A DNA stretch of 64,000 bases, taken from contig NZ_CP032674.1 of NCBI RefSeq assembly GCF_021730305.1, forward strand, positions 2,713,001 through 2,777,000. Direction: 5' to 3'. The position numbers and the translations under genes were made by a program. Under the pieces are notes generated by a model. That model saw only the letters and a list, made by a program, of their open reading frames with translations. It did no database searches and was not told where the DNA came from. This stretch comes from Xanthobacter sp. YC-JY1 (GTDB taxonomy: Bacteria > Pseudomonadota > Alphaproteobacteria > Rhizobiales > Xanthobacteraceae). Positions 1 to 8,424 of this stretch are shown here, piece after piece (the stretch's first letter is position 1; each line of letters opens with the position of its first letter).

Positions 1-3
1 AGC

Positions 4-100
4 GTTGCTTCGCTCAAATGCCGCGCGGGCTTATGGCTTAACGCTGAGACGCCGCGCGGAGGGCTTTGCTACGCTCAGGCGCCGCGCGGGCTTTTAGGCC
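4..100. repeat. Three imperfect tandem copies of a ~30 bp GC-rich unit
   Basis: Copies begin at about 11, 42 and 72, each built on the core cgct-(n)5-gccgcgcgg-ggctt with variation between copies. The spacing is 31 and 30 bp. The array lies directly downstream of the amidohydrolase stop codon and may continue to the left of the window. A diverged single copy is found near 43868-43900. Function is unknown; it looks like an intergenic repeat family rather than a coding sequence. Confidence 0.55.
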
Positions 101-1267
101 TCACGCCGTCAGAGGCAGCGCCCGCTCCACCAGCCGCACCCAGTAGGACGCGCCATAGGGAATGGCGGCATCGTCGAAGTCGTATTGCGGATGGTGCAGG
201 CCGGCGGACGGGCCATTGCCGATGAAGATGTAGGCGCCGGGCTTCTCTTCCAGCATGTAGGCGAAATCCTCGGCCGCCATGAGGGGCGGCGCGGCGGCGT
301 CCACCTCCGAGGCGCCGGCCACCTCGCTCGCCACCTCGGCGGCGAAGGCCACCTGATCGGCGTGGTTGCTGGTGACGGGATAGCCTTCCTTGAAGCTCAC
401 CGTGGCGGTGGCGCCATAAGCGGCGGCGACGCCCTCCGCCACCTGCCGGATGCGCTCGCGCAGTTGCGCGCGAACGCCCTGATCCAGCGTGCGGGCAGTG
501 CCGACGAGAGTGGCCGAGGGCGGCAGCACATTGTCTGCCTCGCCCGCATGGAACATGGCGATGGAGACCACCGCCGCCTCCAGCGGATCCACATTGCGCG
601 AGACGATCTGCTGCAGGGCCATGACGATCGCGGCGCCGGTGAGCACCACGTCCACGCCCTGGTTGGGCCGCGCGGCATGGGCGCCACGCCCGTCCACCAC
701 GATCTCGATATGGTCGGCCGAGGCCATGATGCCGCCCGGCCGCATGGCGAAGCGGCCAACCTCCAGCCCCGGCAGATTGTGCATGCCGTAGACCTCGCGG
801 ACAGGGAAACGGGCGAACAGCCCGTCGTCGATCATGGCCTTGGCGCCGGCCCCGCCCTCTTCCGCCGGCTGGAAGATGAGCACGGCGGTGCCGGAGAAGG
901 CGCGGGTCTCGGCGAGGTGGCGCGCGGCGCCGAGCAGCATGGCCGTGTGCCCGTCATGGCCGCAGGCGTGCATCGTGCCGGGCGTCTGCGAGGCATAGGC
1001 GGCGCCGGTCTTCTCCAGGATGGGCAGCGCATCCATGTCGGCGCGCAGGCCGATGAGCGGGCCATCCCCCTTGCCGCGCACGATTCCCACCACGCCGGTG
1101 CGGCCGATGCCGGTGATGACCTCGTCGCAGCCGAACGCGCGCAGCTTCTCCGCCACCGCGGCGCTGGTGCGGTCGAGGTCGTACATGAGCTCGGGATGGC
1201 GATGGAAATCCTGACGCCAGGCCGCGATCTCGTCGGCGCGGGCAGCGATGTGGTTGTTGACCGGCAT
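101..1267 (-). CDS. M20D-family amidohydrolase (hippurate hydrolase / N-acyl-amino-acid deacylase like)
   Basis: This 388-residue protein is a metal-dependent amidohydrolase of the peptidase M20D family, which removes acyl groups from N-acyl amino acids in the cytoplasm. The metal-binding block MHACGHDGHTA is at residues 99-109, with the acidic pair in QPAEEGGAGA at about 134-143 and a C-terminal HHPQYDFDD block. The length matches HipO/AmaA proteins (about 385-395). It starts at ATG and appears to be a single-gene unit with tRNA-Lys upstream on the other strand. The exact substrate (hippurate, acetyl-amino acid, IAA-amino acid) cannot be told from sequence. Confidence 0.9.
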   Translation of the reverse strand: MPVNNHIAARADEIAAWRQDFHRHPELMYDLDRTSAAVAEKLRAFGCDEVITGIGRTGVVGIVRGKGDGPLIGLRADMDALPILEKTGAAYASQTPGTMHACGHDGHTAMLLGAARHLAETRAFSGTAVLIFQPAEEGGAGAKAMIDDGLFARFPVREVYGMHNLPGLEVGRFAMRPGGIMASADHIEIVVDGRGAHAARPNQGVDVVLTGAAIVMALQQIVSRNVDPLEAAVVSIAMFHAGEADNVLPPSATLVGTARTLDQGVRAQLRERIRQVAEGVAAAYGATATVSFKEGYPVTSNHADQVAFAAEVASEVAGASEVDAAAPPLMAAEDFAYMLEEKPGAYIFIGNGPSAGLHHPQYDFDDAAIPYGASYWVRLVERALPLTA

Positions 1268-1419
1268 GGCAATTCCAGAAGCAATTGAGTGACCATGGTG
1301 CGGAACCCATCCTGCCCGGTCAATGCCCGCGCCCGCGCTGCCCCCTGCCGAAATGCCGGGACATCACGCCCGCCCGGCCTTGACCCCGCCGCCTTCGCAC
1401 CCTAACCAACGCGTCAAGT

Positions 1420-1495
1420 GAGCCCGTAGCTCAGCCGGTAGAGCACGTGACTTTTAATCATGGGGTCTCGGGTTCGAATCCCGACGGGCTCACCA
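1420..1495 (+). tRNA. tRNA-Lys (anticodon TTT)
   Basis: The acceptor stem GAGCCCG pairs with CGGGCTC, followed by A and an encoded CCA (1493-1495). The anticodon stem CGTGA/TCATG (one G-U pair) encloses the loop CTTTTAA at 1451-1457, giving anticodon TTT at 1453-1455. The T arm contains GGTTCGAATCC. Total length is 76 nt. Its 3' end borders AT-richer DNA carrying a Fic module, a common site for element insertion, although no integrase or duplicated 3' end was found. Confidence 0.97.
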
Positions 1496-1740
1496 CCTCA
1501 GGAATTCGATCTTCAGCTGCGACATATGACGGAACACTCGGCTCGGCTATGGAGCCAAGCCGGTGCCCAATTGGGAGGTTGGTGCCCATAGGGGCCAAGC
1601 CGATTCCTGACGAAACAGCTGCTGTTCGACCTCGATCCCGCAAAGGGTCACGAAACCTCAATCTTTATAAGGGCGTTTTTAATTCACTAGGGACACAGCG
1701 CTGTCTCGCGCTAAGAATGCACATTGACCGGAGTAGGGAC

Positions 1741-1920
1741 ATGACGACGGAACTGCGCCACCTAATCGAGGCTGCAAAGCGAGTGCAGACCACGCCGGAG
1801 CAGCAGGAAAATCAGCGCCGAAGCTTTGCTTACGGCAACACCTCTTTCGAGAATGAACGCATCACTCGAGAGATGGTTGATGAACAAGCCGAAAAACTCG
1901 CGCGACAGGATCGCAAATGA
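1741..1920 (+). CDS. VbhA-like small antitoxin of Fic toxin
   Basis: This 59-residue protein overlaps the fic gene by the ATGA at 1917-1920, the usual antitoxin-toxin arrangement. The segment RRSFAYGNTSFENERITREM resembles the inhibitory helix of class I Fic antitoxins (VbhA/FicA). Their motif is (S/T)-x3-E-(G/N); here it reads N-x3-E-N, so the first position is not canonical. I chose the ATG at 1741 because GGAG lies about 8 nt upstream and the frame before it has no family resemblance. Base composition is visibly lower in GC than the rest of the window. The family call rests on the motif plus the overlap. Confidence 0.7.
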   Translation: MTTELRHLIEAAKRVQTTPEQQENQRRSFAYGNTSFENERITREMVDEQAEKLARQDRK

Positions 1921-2621
1921 CCTCGGAGCTCGGTGAACAAAGGCACAGCCGAGCTGCTGATGCGGAGTTGATCACCGATCCTATCCTAAAAGCTGAAGCG
2001 GAGGCCCAAAACGGCCTCCGCCAATATGACCTCGGCTTGCAGATAATCCACGAAGCCATTGACCGCGGCCCAGCGTACAAACTGCGTTTGTCAAAGATCC
2101 TTGCGCTTCAACGCGAAGCTTTGAATGGAATCAGCAGCTATGCGGGAAATTTTCGCCCAGCAAGTGTAGCGATCGAAGGCAGCAAACATGAGCCGCCTGG
2201 CGCGCACCTTGTACCAGAACTGGTCGAAGGTCTCTGCGACTACATCAACGAAAATTGGGACAAAACTGCACTCCACTTGGCCGCCTATGCCATGTGGCGA
2301 CTTAATTGGATTCACCCTTTTTCCGATGGCAACGGGCGAACATCCCGAATCCTTTCTTATATAATTCTCTGCGCGCGAGTCGGGGCAGTATTACCCGGCG
2401 TACCCACCATTCCCGACCAAATCGTGGACAATAGAAAGCCATACTTTGACGCCCTCGATGCCGCCGACGACGCATGGGCTGAGGGACGTTTAGATATTTC
2501 TAAAATGGAATCACTACTGGAATCATTACTTGCGAGACAACTAACCTCTGCATTCGCTCAAGCCGGGGGGCGCGTCGATCCTACAGCCGGCCAGCCAGAA
2601 CCCTCCTCCGGTACGAACTGA
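1917..2621 (+). CDS. Fic family protein (putative AMP-transferase toxin)
   Basis: This 234-residue protein carries the Fic core HPFSDGNGRTSR at residues 133-144, with the catalytic His, the anion-binding GNGR loop and the final Arg all intact. Fic enzymes usually transfer AMP from ATP to a hydroxyl side chain of a target protein. The substrate flap is expected around residues 85-100 (IEGSKHEPPGAHLVP). No internal inhibitory helix was seen at either end, in keeping with a separate antitoxin upstream, with which it is translationally coupled. The gene is AT-richer than its neighbours and sits next to tRNA-Lys, which suggests horizontal acquisition. The target is unknown. Confidence 0.88.
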   Translation: MTSELGEQRHSRAADAELITDPILKAEAEAQNGLRQYDLGLQIIHEAIDRGPAYKLRLSKILALQREALNGISSYAGNFRPASVAIEGSKHEPPGAHLVPELVEGLCDYINENWDKTALHLAAYAMWRLNWIHPFSDGNGRTSRILSYIILCARVGAVLPGVPTIPDQIVDNRKPYFDALDAADDAWAEGRLDISKMESLLESLLARQLTSAFAQAGGRVDPTAGQPEPSSGTN

Positions 2622-2744
2622 GTTCACTACGTTCAAAGAGCTTTGTGAGCAACGCAAATGCGGGCACCCAAATTTCAGGGCCACTGAACATGGCCGGATG
2701 ACATTTTTCATTGTCACTGAAATCCCTCCTGCTATGCTTGCGCC

Positions 2745-4055
2745 ATGAAGCTCGCGGAATGGCTCTCGACGACCGGAACGAAGCGCAGCGCATTCGCGCG
2801 GCAGGTGGGCATGTCCCCGGCCAGCGTGACGGCCCTGTGCAATGACGAGCGCGCCTGGATCTCCCGCGAGACGGCCGAAAAGATTGCCGAGGCGACCGGG
2901 CAGCAGGTGACGCCCAACGATTTCCTCGGCCTTTCCACGCCCCTCACCCGAGGTTTGCCCGTGACCGATACCACCCAGGCCCGCGTCCAGTCCGCCATCG
3001 AAGCCATCGCGCGGGGAGAGATCATCGTCGTCACCGACGACGACGACCGCGAGAACGAAGGCGACCTCATCCTCGCCGCCTCGCTGGCGACCCCGGAGAA
3101 GATGGCCTTCGTCATCCGCAACACATCCGGCATCGTCTGCACGCCTTTGCCCCCGTCCGAGGCGAAGCGGCTGCGGCTCGATCCCATGGTGTCGAACAAC
3201 GACGCGCCCATGGGCACGGCCTTCACCGTCTCCATCGACGTGCGCCACGGTACCACCACCGGCATCTCGGCGGAAGAGCGCACCAACACCGTGCGCGCCC
3301 TTGCCAACCCCAATATGGGCGCCGGCGATTTCGTGCGGCCGGGCCATGTCTTCCCGCTGATCGCCCGCGAGGGCGGCGTGCTGATCCGCTCCGGCCATAC
3401 GGAAGCGGCGGTGGACCTGTGCCGCCTCGCCGGCCTGCCGCCCATCGGCGTCATCGCCGAGCTGGTGAATGATGACGGCACGGTGCAGCGCGGCCCGCAG
3501 GTGACCGCCTTCGCCGAGAAGCACAACCTCACCCGCATCTCGGTGGCGGAGATCATCGCCTATCGCCAGGCGCGCGAGAAGCTGGTGACGCGGGCGGCGG
3601 AATTCCCGGTGCCCACCATCGTCGGCGAGCTGCAGGGCTATTCCTACGTGACGCCCTTCGATCCGGTGAACCACCTCGCTTTGGTCAAGGGCCGCATCGG
3701 CGACGGCGAGAAGGTGCTGGTGCGCCTGCACCGGGCCGATGCCATCGCCGACGCCTTCAGCGGCGGCAAGGTGCTGCAGAAGAGCCTAGAGCGCATCGAG
3801 GCCGAGGGCCGCGGCGTGCTGGTCTATCTGCGCGACGGCACCAGCGGCGTGCCGGCCGTGGCCATGGGCCAGAATTCCGAGAAGAGCACCAGCGAACTGG
3901 AGCGCGACCGGCACTGGCGGGAAGTGGGGCTGGGCGCGCAGATTCTGCGTGATCTCGGCATCCAGTCGATCCGCCTCCTGTCCTCCAAGACCCGAACCTA
4001 TGTGGGCCTCGCGGGCTTCGGCATCGAGATCCTCGGTACCGAGACGCTCGATTGA
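2745..4055 (+). CDS. ribB: HTH-RibB fusion: 3,4-dihydroxy-2-butanone-4-phosphate synthase with degenerate RibA-like C-terminus
   Basis: The protein makes the four-carbon precursor of riboflavin from ribulose 5-phosphate. Residues 1-63 form a Cro/C1-type helix-turn-helix (AFARQVGMSPASVTAL). From about residue 73 a complete RibB domain follows, with DDDDRENEGDLILAA, RHGTTTGISAEER and the GHVFPLIAREGG block. Residues 280-436 align with GTP cyclohydrolase II but lack its zinc cysteines (VRLHRADAIADAFSGG where RVHSEC and RCDCG are expected), so that half should be inactive. The ATG at 2745 gives the fusion. A GTG at 2961 would give RibB alone, so the HTH part could be translated separately or only sometimes. 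No FMN riboswitch was seen upstream. Confidence 0.9.
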   Translation: MKLAEWLSTTGTKRSAFARQVGMSPASVTALCNDERAWISRETAEKIAEATGQQVTPNDFLGLSTPLTRGLPVTDTTQARVQSAIEAIARGEIIVVTDDDDRENEGDLILAASLATPEKMAFVIRNTSGIVCTPLPPSEAKRLRLDPMVSNNDAPMGTAFTVSIDVRHGTTTGISAEERTNTVRALANPNMGAGDFVRPGHVFPLIAREGGVLIRSGHTEAAVDLCRLAGLPPIGVIAELVNDDGTVQRGPQVTAFAEKHNLTRISVAEIIAYRQAREKLVTRAAEFPVPTIVGELQGYSYVTPFDPVNHLALVKGRIGDGEKVLVRLHRADAIADAFSGGKVLQKSLERIEAEGRGVLVYLRDGTSGVPAVAMGQNSEKSTSELERDRHWREVGLGAQILRDLGIQSIRLLSSKTRTYVGLAGFGIEILGTETLD

Positions 4056-4266
4056 GCCATCACGGCCGCGGCCGAGCCGCCGCGGCCAACCCATTGTGAA
4101 ACTTAAAAGACACTGGCGATGCGCGCGCCGCGCACGCCATTGCAACGGTTCCGCCGCAAAACGTGACAGGCCTTAAGGCGGCAAAGCTCTTCTCCCCGCG
4201 GGGGAACGGTGTCAGCATTTCACGGACGTGAAGCCGCACCGTTTCTTCCACGGGAGGAAGCTGTCC

Positions 4267-5121
4267 ATGTCCTCGCGCCGCCGCCTTTGTCGCCGCCTGT
4301 GTTCTCGTGCTTCCGGCCTTTTGGCCGCGTCTCTCCTTGCCCTCGGCCTTCTTCCCCATGCCCCCGCCGAAGCCGGCGGCGCCGGAAAGCTGCCGGTGGA
4401 CGTGGAACTGCTGCTGGCCGTGGACGTCTCCTATTCCATGGACGCCGACGAGCTTGCCCTTCAACGCGAAGGCTACGCTGCCGCCCTCACCTCCCCCGAA
4501 TTCCTCAATGCGCTGCGACTCGGCCCGAACGGTCGGATCGCGGTGGAATATGTGGAGTGGGCCGGCGAGAACGAGCAGAAGATCGTGGTGGAGTGGCGCA
4601 TCATCGATGGCCCGGACAGCGCGAAGGCGTTTTCCGATGCGGTGCGGGCGGCGCCCATCCGGCGCATCTACCGCACCTCCATCTCCGGCGCCCTGCTGTT
4701 CGCCGCCGACCAGTTCGACCTGAACGGCTTCCGCGGCCTGCGCAAGGTCGTCGATGTCTCCGGCGACGGCGTGAACAATCAGGGCCCGCCCGTAGCCATG
4801 GCGCGGGATGCGGTGGTGCGCAGGGGCATCACGGTGAACGGGCTGCCGCTGCTGATGAAGCGCTCCGCCTCTTCCGCGCTCGATATCCCGGAACTCGATG
4901 TCTATTACGAGGATTGCGTCATCGGCGGGCCCGGCGCCTTCGTCATCCCGGTGGAGAATATGGAGGAGTTCGCCCGCGCCATCCGCACCAAGCTGGTGCT
5001 GGAAGTGGCCGGCGTGGTGCCCAAGCCCGGGCCGAGCCTCATCCAGCACGCCTCCGCCGAGCAGCCGCGCATCTCCTGCACCATCGGCGAGAAGATCTGG
5101 ATGGACCACTGGGCCAATTGA
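4267..5121 (+). CDS. DUF1194 family secreted VWA-like protein
   Basis: This 284-residue protein has an Arg-rich N-terminus and hydrophobic segment (LLAASLLALGLLPHAPAEA) typical of a signal peptide. The DUF1194 domain follows, opening with VELLLAVDVSYSMDADE. That DVSYSMD is a MIDAS-like DxSxS site of von Willebrand A folds. DISGDGVNN-type spacing occurs later as DVSGDGVNNQG. I prefer the ATG at 4267, preceded by GGAGG at 4253, over a GTG at 4228 with no ribosome-binding site. The protein is probably periplasmic; its binding partner is unknown. It stands alone between ribB and the convergent map gene. Confidence 0.85.
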   Translation: MSSRRRLCRRLCSRASGLLAASLLALGLLPHAPAEAGGAGKLPVDVELLLAVDVSYSMDADELALQREGYAAALTSPEFLNALRLGPNGRIAVEYVEWAGENEQKIVVEWRIIDGPDSAKAFSDAVRAAPIRRIYRTSISGALLFAADQFDLNGFRGLRKVVDVSGDGVNNQGPPVAMARDAVVRRGITVNGLPLLMKRSASSALDIPELDVYYEDCVIGGPGAFVIPVENMEEFARAIRTKLVLEVAGVVPKPGPSLIQHASAEQPRISCTIGEKIWMDHWAN

Positions 5122-5148
5122 GGCGCCCCGCCGCGCGTGAAGACCGGC

Positions 5149-5979
5149 TCAGGCGAGCGAGAGACCGGGCGCGTGCAACCCCGCTTGCGAGAGGGTGAAG
5201 ATCTCCGCCCCCGTCTCGGTGACGCCGATCGTATGCTCGTATTGGGCAGAGAGACTTCTGTCCCGGGTGACGGCCGTCCATCCGTCCTTGAGCACCTTCA
5301 CATCCGGCCGCCCGAGATTGATCATCGGCTCGATGGTGAAGATCATGCCGGGCTTCAGCTGCGGACCTTCGCCCTTGCGGCCGTAGTGCATCACGTTGGG
5401 CGCATCGTGGAACACCGTCCCGATGCCGTGGCCGCAGAAGTCGCGCACCACCGAGCAGCGCTCGGCTTCCGCATATTGCTGAATCGCGGCCCCGATGTCG
5501 CCGAGGTGCGCGCCGGGCCTCACCGCCTCGATGCCAAGCATCAGGCAGCGATACGTCACCTCGCAAAGCCGCTCGGCTGCCCTCTTGATCTGGCCAACCG
5601 GGTACATGCGAGAGCTGTCACCGTAATAGCCATCGAGGATCATGGTGACATCGACGTTGACGACGTCTCCCTCGCGCAACGGCTTGTCGTCGGGAATGCC
5701 GTGACAGACCACATGGTTGATCGAGGTGCAGATGTTCTTGGGGTAGCCACGGTAATTGAGCTGGGCCGGCAATGCGCCGGCCTTCAGCGTGTAGTCCATC
5801 ACGAACCTGTCGAGTTCGTTGGTCGTGATGCCGGGCTTCACCAGATCGGCCACGGCGTCCAGGCATCCCGAAGCAATCCGGCCGGCGCGGCGCATGCCTT
5901 CGAAATCGTCTTTGCCATAGAGGCGGATGGCACCCTCGGTGGGGCTTGCGGGCACTTCGGAGGCGGCAGGATCAGTCAT
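5149..5979 (-). CDS. map: Type I methionine aminopeptidase
   Basis: This 276-residue enzyme removes the initiator methionine from nascent proteins in the cytoplasm. The five metal ligands are recognisable: two Asp in VNVDVTMILDGYYGDSS, His in HGIGTVFHD, Glu in FTIEPMIN and Glu in YEHTIGVTETG. The substrate-side CHGIPDD block is also present. The length is slightly above E. coli Map (264) because of a short N-terminal extension. It is convergent with the DUF1194 gene, and fni lies upstream on the same strand about 150 bp away. Confidence 0.97.
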   Translation of the reverse strand: MTDPAASEVPASPTEGAIRLYGKDDFEGMRRAGRIASGCLDAVADLVKPGITTNELDRFVMDYTLKAGALPAQLNYRGYPKNICTSINHVVCHGIPDDKPLREGDVVNVDVTMILDGYYGDSSRMYPVGQIKRAAERLCEVTYRCLMLGIEAVRPGAHLGDIGAAIQQYAEAERCSVVRDFCGHGIGTVFHDAPNVMHYGRKGEGPQLKPGMIFTIEPMINLGRPDVKVLKDGWTAVTRDRSLSAQYEHTIGVTETGAEIFTLSQAGLHAPGLSLA

Positions 5980-6130
5980 CGGGGAACATAAGTCTTGTGT
6001 TTGATGGGGCGCCTGCCGCCCTTCGGAGCGAATATGGCAGCACCAACATCTTTGCGAAACGGACCCTGACGGGCACCCATGGAATGCATCGGGCCTATGG
6101 CCAAAATCTGGCCGATGGTGATGCCCCCCC

Positions 6131-7162
6131 TCAGCGCACCTCGACCAGCGGCACGCCGCGCAAGGCCTCGAGATGTCCCGCGCCGGTCACGAAGGCGGCG
6201 ATGCGCAGCTGTTCGGCCAGCACCTCGAAATGGGCGACGACGGCCTCGGTGGAGGTGACGGCCGCCTTCAGCGTCGCCGCCGCCTGCCCCACGAGATCGG
6301 CGCCGAGGCGGATGGCCTTGGCGGCGTCCACACCGTCGCGGATGCCGCCCGAGGCGATGATCGGCACATCCGGCAGGGCCGCGCGCAGGTCCACCACCGC
6401 ATCGGCGGTGGGAATGCCCCAATCGGCGAAGGCGGCAGCCAGCGCCTGCGTGCGGCCCGTGCCGCGCGCGCCCTCCACCAGCGCCCAGTTGGTGCCTCCG
6501 GCCCCGGCGACATCGAGCGCGGCCACCCCGCACTTCACCAGCCGGCGCGCGACGGGGGCGGAGAGGCCGAAGCCGACCTCCTTCACCACCACCGGCACAT
6601 GGAGATTGGTGCACAGGCCGGTGATGGCGTGGAGCACGCCGCGCCAGTCGCGGTCGCCGCCTTCCTGAATGGCTTCCTGCAAGGGATTGAGATGGATGAC
6701 GAGCGCATCCGCGCCGATCATCTCCACCGCGCGGCGGGCGTTGTCGCGGCCATCGGCGGCAAGAAGCTGCGCGGCGCCAAGATTGGCGAGCAGCAGCACA
6801 TTCGGCGCGCGCCGTCGCAGGTCGCCGCCGAGCCCGCCGGCCGCGCCGGTCTCCACCGCGATGCGCTGGGAGCCGACGCCCAGGGCGATGCCCAGCGCCT
6901 GCGCCGCCTCGGCCAGATGCGCATTGATCGCCTCGGAGCGCGCCGGCCCGCCGGTCATGGCGGAGATGAGCAAAGGCGCCTTCAGACGCCGGCCGAGGAC
7001 GCTGGTGGACAGGTCCACCGCATCAAGGCTCAGCTCCGGCAGGGCGCAATGGACGAAGCGCCAGCGGTCGAACCCCGCATCCACGCGGGAAGCCACGCGA
7101 TCGCCGGAGAGAACGATGTCGATGTGGTCTTCCTTGCGGCGACCGGCTGCGTTCTCGTCCAT
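6131..7162 (-). CDS. fni: Type 2 isopentenyl-diphosphate delta-isomerase (FMN-dependent)
   Basis: This 343-residue enzyme interconverts IPP and DMAPP using reduced FMN. Family blocks include RKEDHIDIVL at the N-terminus, LLISAMTGG, the HLNPLQEAIQEGGDRDW segment, VVVKEVGFG and the ASGGIRDG phosphate-binding loop. I start it at the ATG at 7162 (MDENAAGRRKEDH), which has GGGAGAGG just upstream; the open frame runs 47 codons further but is poorly conserved. It is divergent from the polyprenyl synthase at 7375, across about 210 bp that probably holds both promoters. This places isomerisation and chain elongation of isoprenoids side by side. Confidence 0.93.
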   Translation of the reverse strand: MDENAAGRRKEDHIDIVLSGDRVASRVDAGFDRWRFVHCALPELSLDAVDLSTSVLGRRLKAPLLISAMTGGPARSEAINAHLAEAAQALGIALGVGSQRIAVETGAAGGLGGDLRRRAPNVLLLANLGAAQLLAADGRDNARRAVEMIGADALVIHLNPLQEAIQEGGDRDWRGVLHAITGLCTNLHVPVVVKEVGFGLSAPVARRLVKCGVAALDVAGAGGTNWALVEGARGTGRTQALAAAFADWGIPTADAVVDLRAALPDVPIIASGGIRDGVDAAKAIRLGADLVGQAAATLKAAVTSTEAVVAHFEVLAEQLRIAAFVTGAGHLEALRGVPLVEVR

Positions 7163-7374
7163 GCCTCTCCCGGCGTTCCCTGGGTCCGTGCTTTTGGCGT
7201 CGCGCATGCCGCCCCGCGGCGCTGGCGCCACACGCCCGCAAAATGTGCGACGCAGCGGAGCGCACGCACTGGCATCATTGTGTAAGCGGTGATCTAAAGT
7301 CATTCAAGGCAACGTATGTGCGTGTTGCAGGGGGATAATCGCCCCGGGCGGCCAAGAGCAGAGTGAGGGGGCGT

Positions 7375-8424
7375 ATGGGGCAGAAGGGCGGACGGGACCG
7401 GCGGACCGAAGCTTCGGCGACGGCCCCGCGGGAAGCGCTGTCGGCGTCCGCCGGCGGTGTCGCGCTCGCCGTGGCGGCGCCGGACATCGACCCGACGCCG
7501 GCGCTCGATACCGCCTTGCCGGACTTCCCGCCCCGCTCCCGGGACCTCTCCTACCTCCGCGCGGTTGTGGACCGCCGGCTCGGTCTTCTCGTGCCGCCGG
7601 CCGCGTCGCATCCGGCCGTGCTGCATGCCGCCATGCGGCACATCCTGCTGGCGCCGGGCAAGCGGCTGCGGCCGCTGCTCGTCATGGCGGCGGCCATGCA
7701 GCTCGACGCGTCCGAGCATGCGGTGCTCGATTTCGGCTGCGCGCTGGAGATGATCCACGCCTCGTCCCTCATCATCGACGACCTGCCCTGCATGGACGAC
7801 GCCATGGTGCGCCGTGCCCAGCCGACCACCCATGTGAAGTTTGGCGAGGACGTCGCCGTTCTGGCTGCGGTGGCCCTGCTGTCGCGGTCCCTCGGCGTCG
7901 CCGGCGCGGCGCCGGGCACGAGCGATCATGTGCGGCTCGACGCGGTGTGCATCCTGTCCAAGGCGGTGGGCTCGCTGGGCCTGTGCGGCGGCCAGTATGA
8001 CGATTTGCGCCCCAGCCCCGGCCGCTCCCTCGCCGCCACCGAGGACGTGAACCGCCGCAAGACCGGCGTGCTGTTCTCCGCCGCGGTGGAAATCGCCGGC
8101 CGCGCCGCTGCCGCCGACGAGGCGCAGACTGGCCATTTGCGCGCGCTCGCCGGCCATGTGGGCAGCGCCTACCAGATCCTCGACGACATCCTCGACAACT
8201 CGGGCTCGGCCGCGGCGCTGGGCAAGGATGTGGGCAAGGACGCCAACAAGGCGACGGTCATCGCCTCCCTCGGCGCGCCGCGCGCGCGCAAGCTGTTGTC
8301 GGAGCACTTGGCGGGGGCGCTCGCAGCCTCTAAAGAACTGGGGCCCAACAAGGAGGGCCAGCAGCCCCTGCGAGACTTCATGACCGCTGCCTTCGGTGAA
8401 CTGATGGGGCCGCTGGCGCCGTGA
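7375..8424 (+). CDS. crtE: Polyprenyl (geranylgeranyl) diphosphate synthase
   Basis: This 349-residue trans-prenyltransferase condenses IPP onto allylic diphosphates. The first Asp-rich motif is DDLPCMDD in the long DD-x4-D form typical of bacterial FPP/GGPP synthases. The second is LDDILDNSG (DDxxD). The N-terminal ~50 residues are low-complexity. I prefer ATG 7375 (GAGGGGG upstream) over GTG 7363. The stop overlaps the GTG of the ABC ATPase gene (GTGA). The neighbour fni and crtZ at 50 kb make carotenoid GGPP supply the likely role, but product length cannot be fixed by eye. Confidence 0.85.
   Translation: MGQKGGRDRRTEASATAPREALSASAGGVALAVAAPDIDPTPALDTALPDFPPRSRDLSYLRAVVDRRLGLLVPPAASHPAVLHAAMRHILLAPGKRLRPLLVMAAAMQLDASEHAVLDFGCALEMIHASSLIIDDLPCMDDAMVRRAQPTTHVKFGEDVAVLAAVALLSRSLGVAGAAPGTSDHVRLDAVCILSKAVGSLGLCGGQYDDLRPSPGRSLAATEDVNRRKTGVLFSAAVEIAGRAAAADEAQTGHLRALAGHVGSAYQILDDILDNSGSAAALGKDVGKDANKATVIASLGAPRARKLLSEHLAGALAASKELGPNKEGQQPLRDFMTAAFGELMGPLAP

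Noticed and set aside
1-100. CRISPR array
   Set aside because: Copies are adjacent and diverged without unique spacers of constant length, and no cas genes are in the window.
2622-2744. Possible FMN riboswitch before ribB
   Set aside because: The 122 bp leader lacks the conserved RFN-element boxes; only an AT-rich promoter-like stretch is visible.
1496-2744. Duplicated tRNA-Lys 3' end marking an att site
   Set aside because: No second copy of the tRNA 3' sequence and no integrase gene were found downstream in the AT-richer insert.
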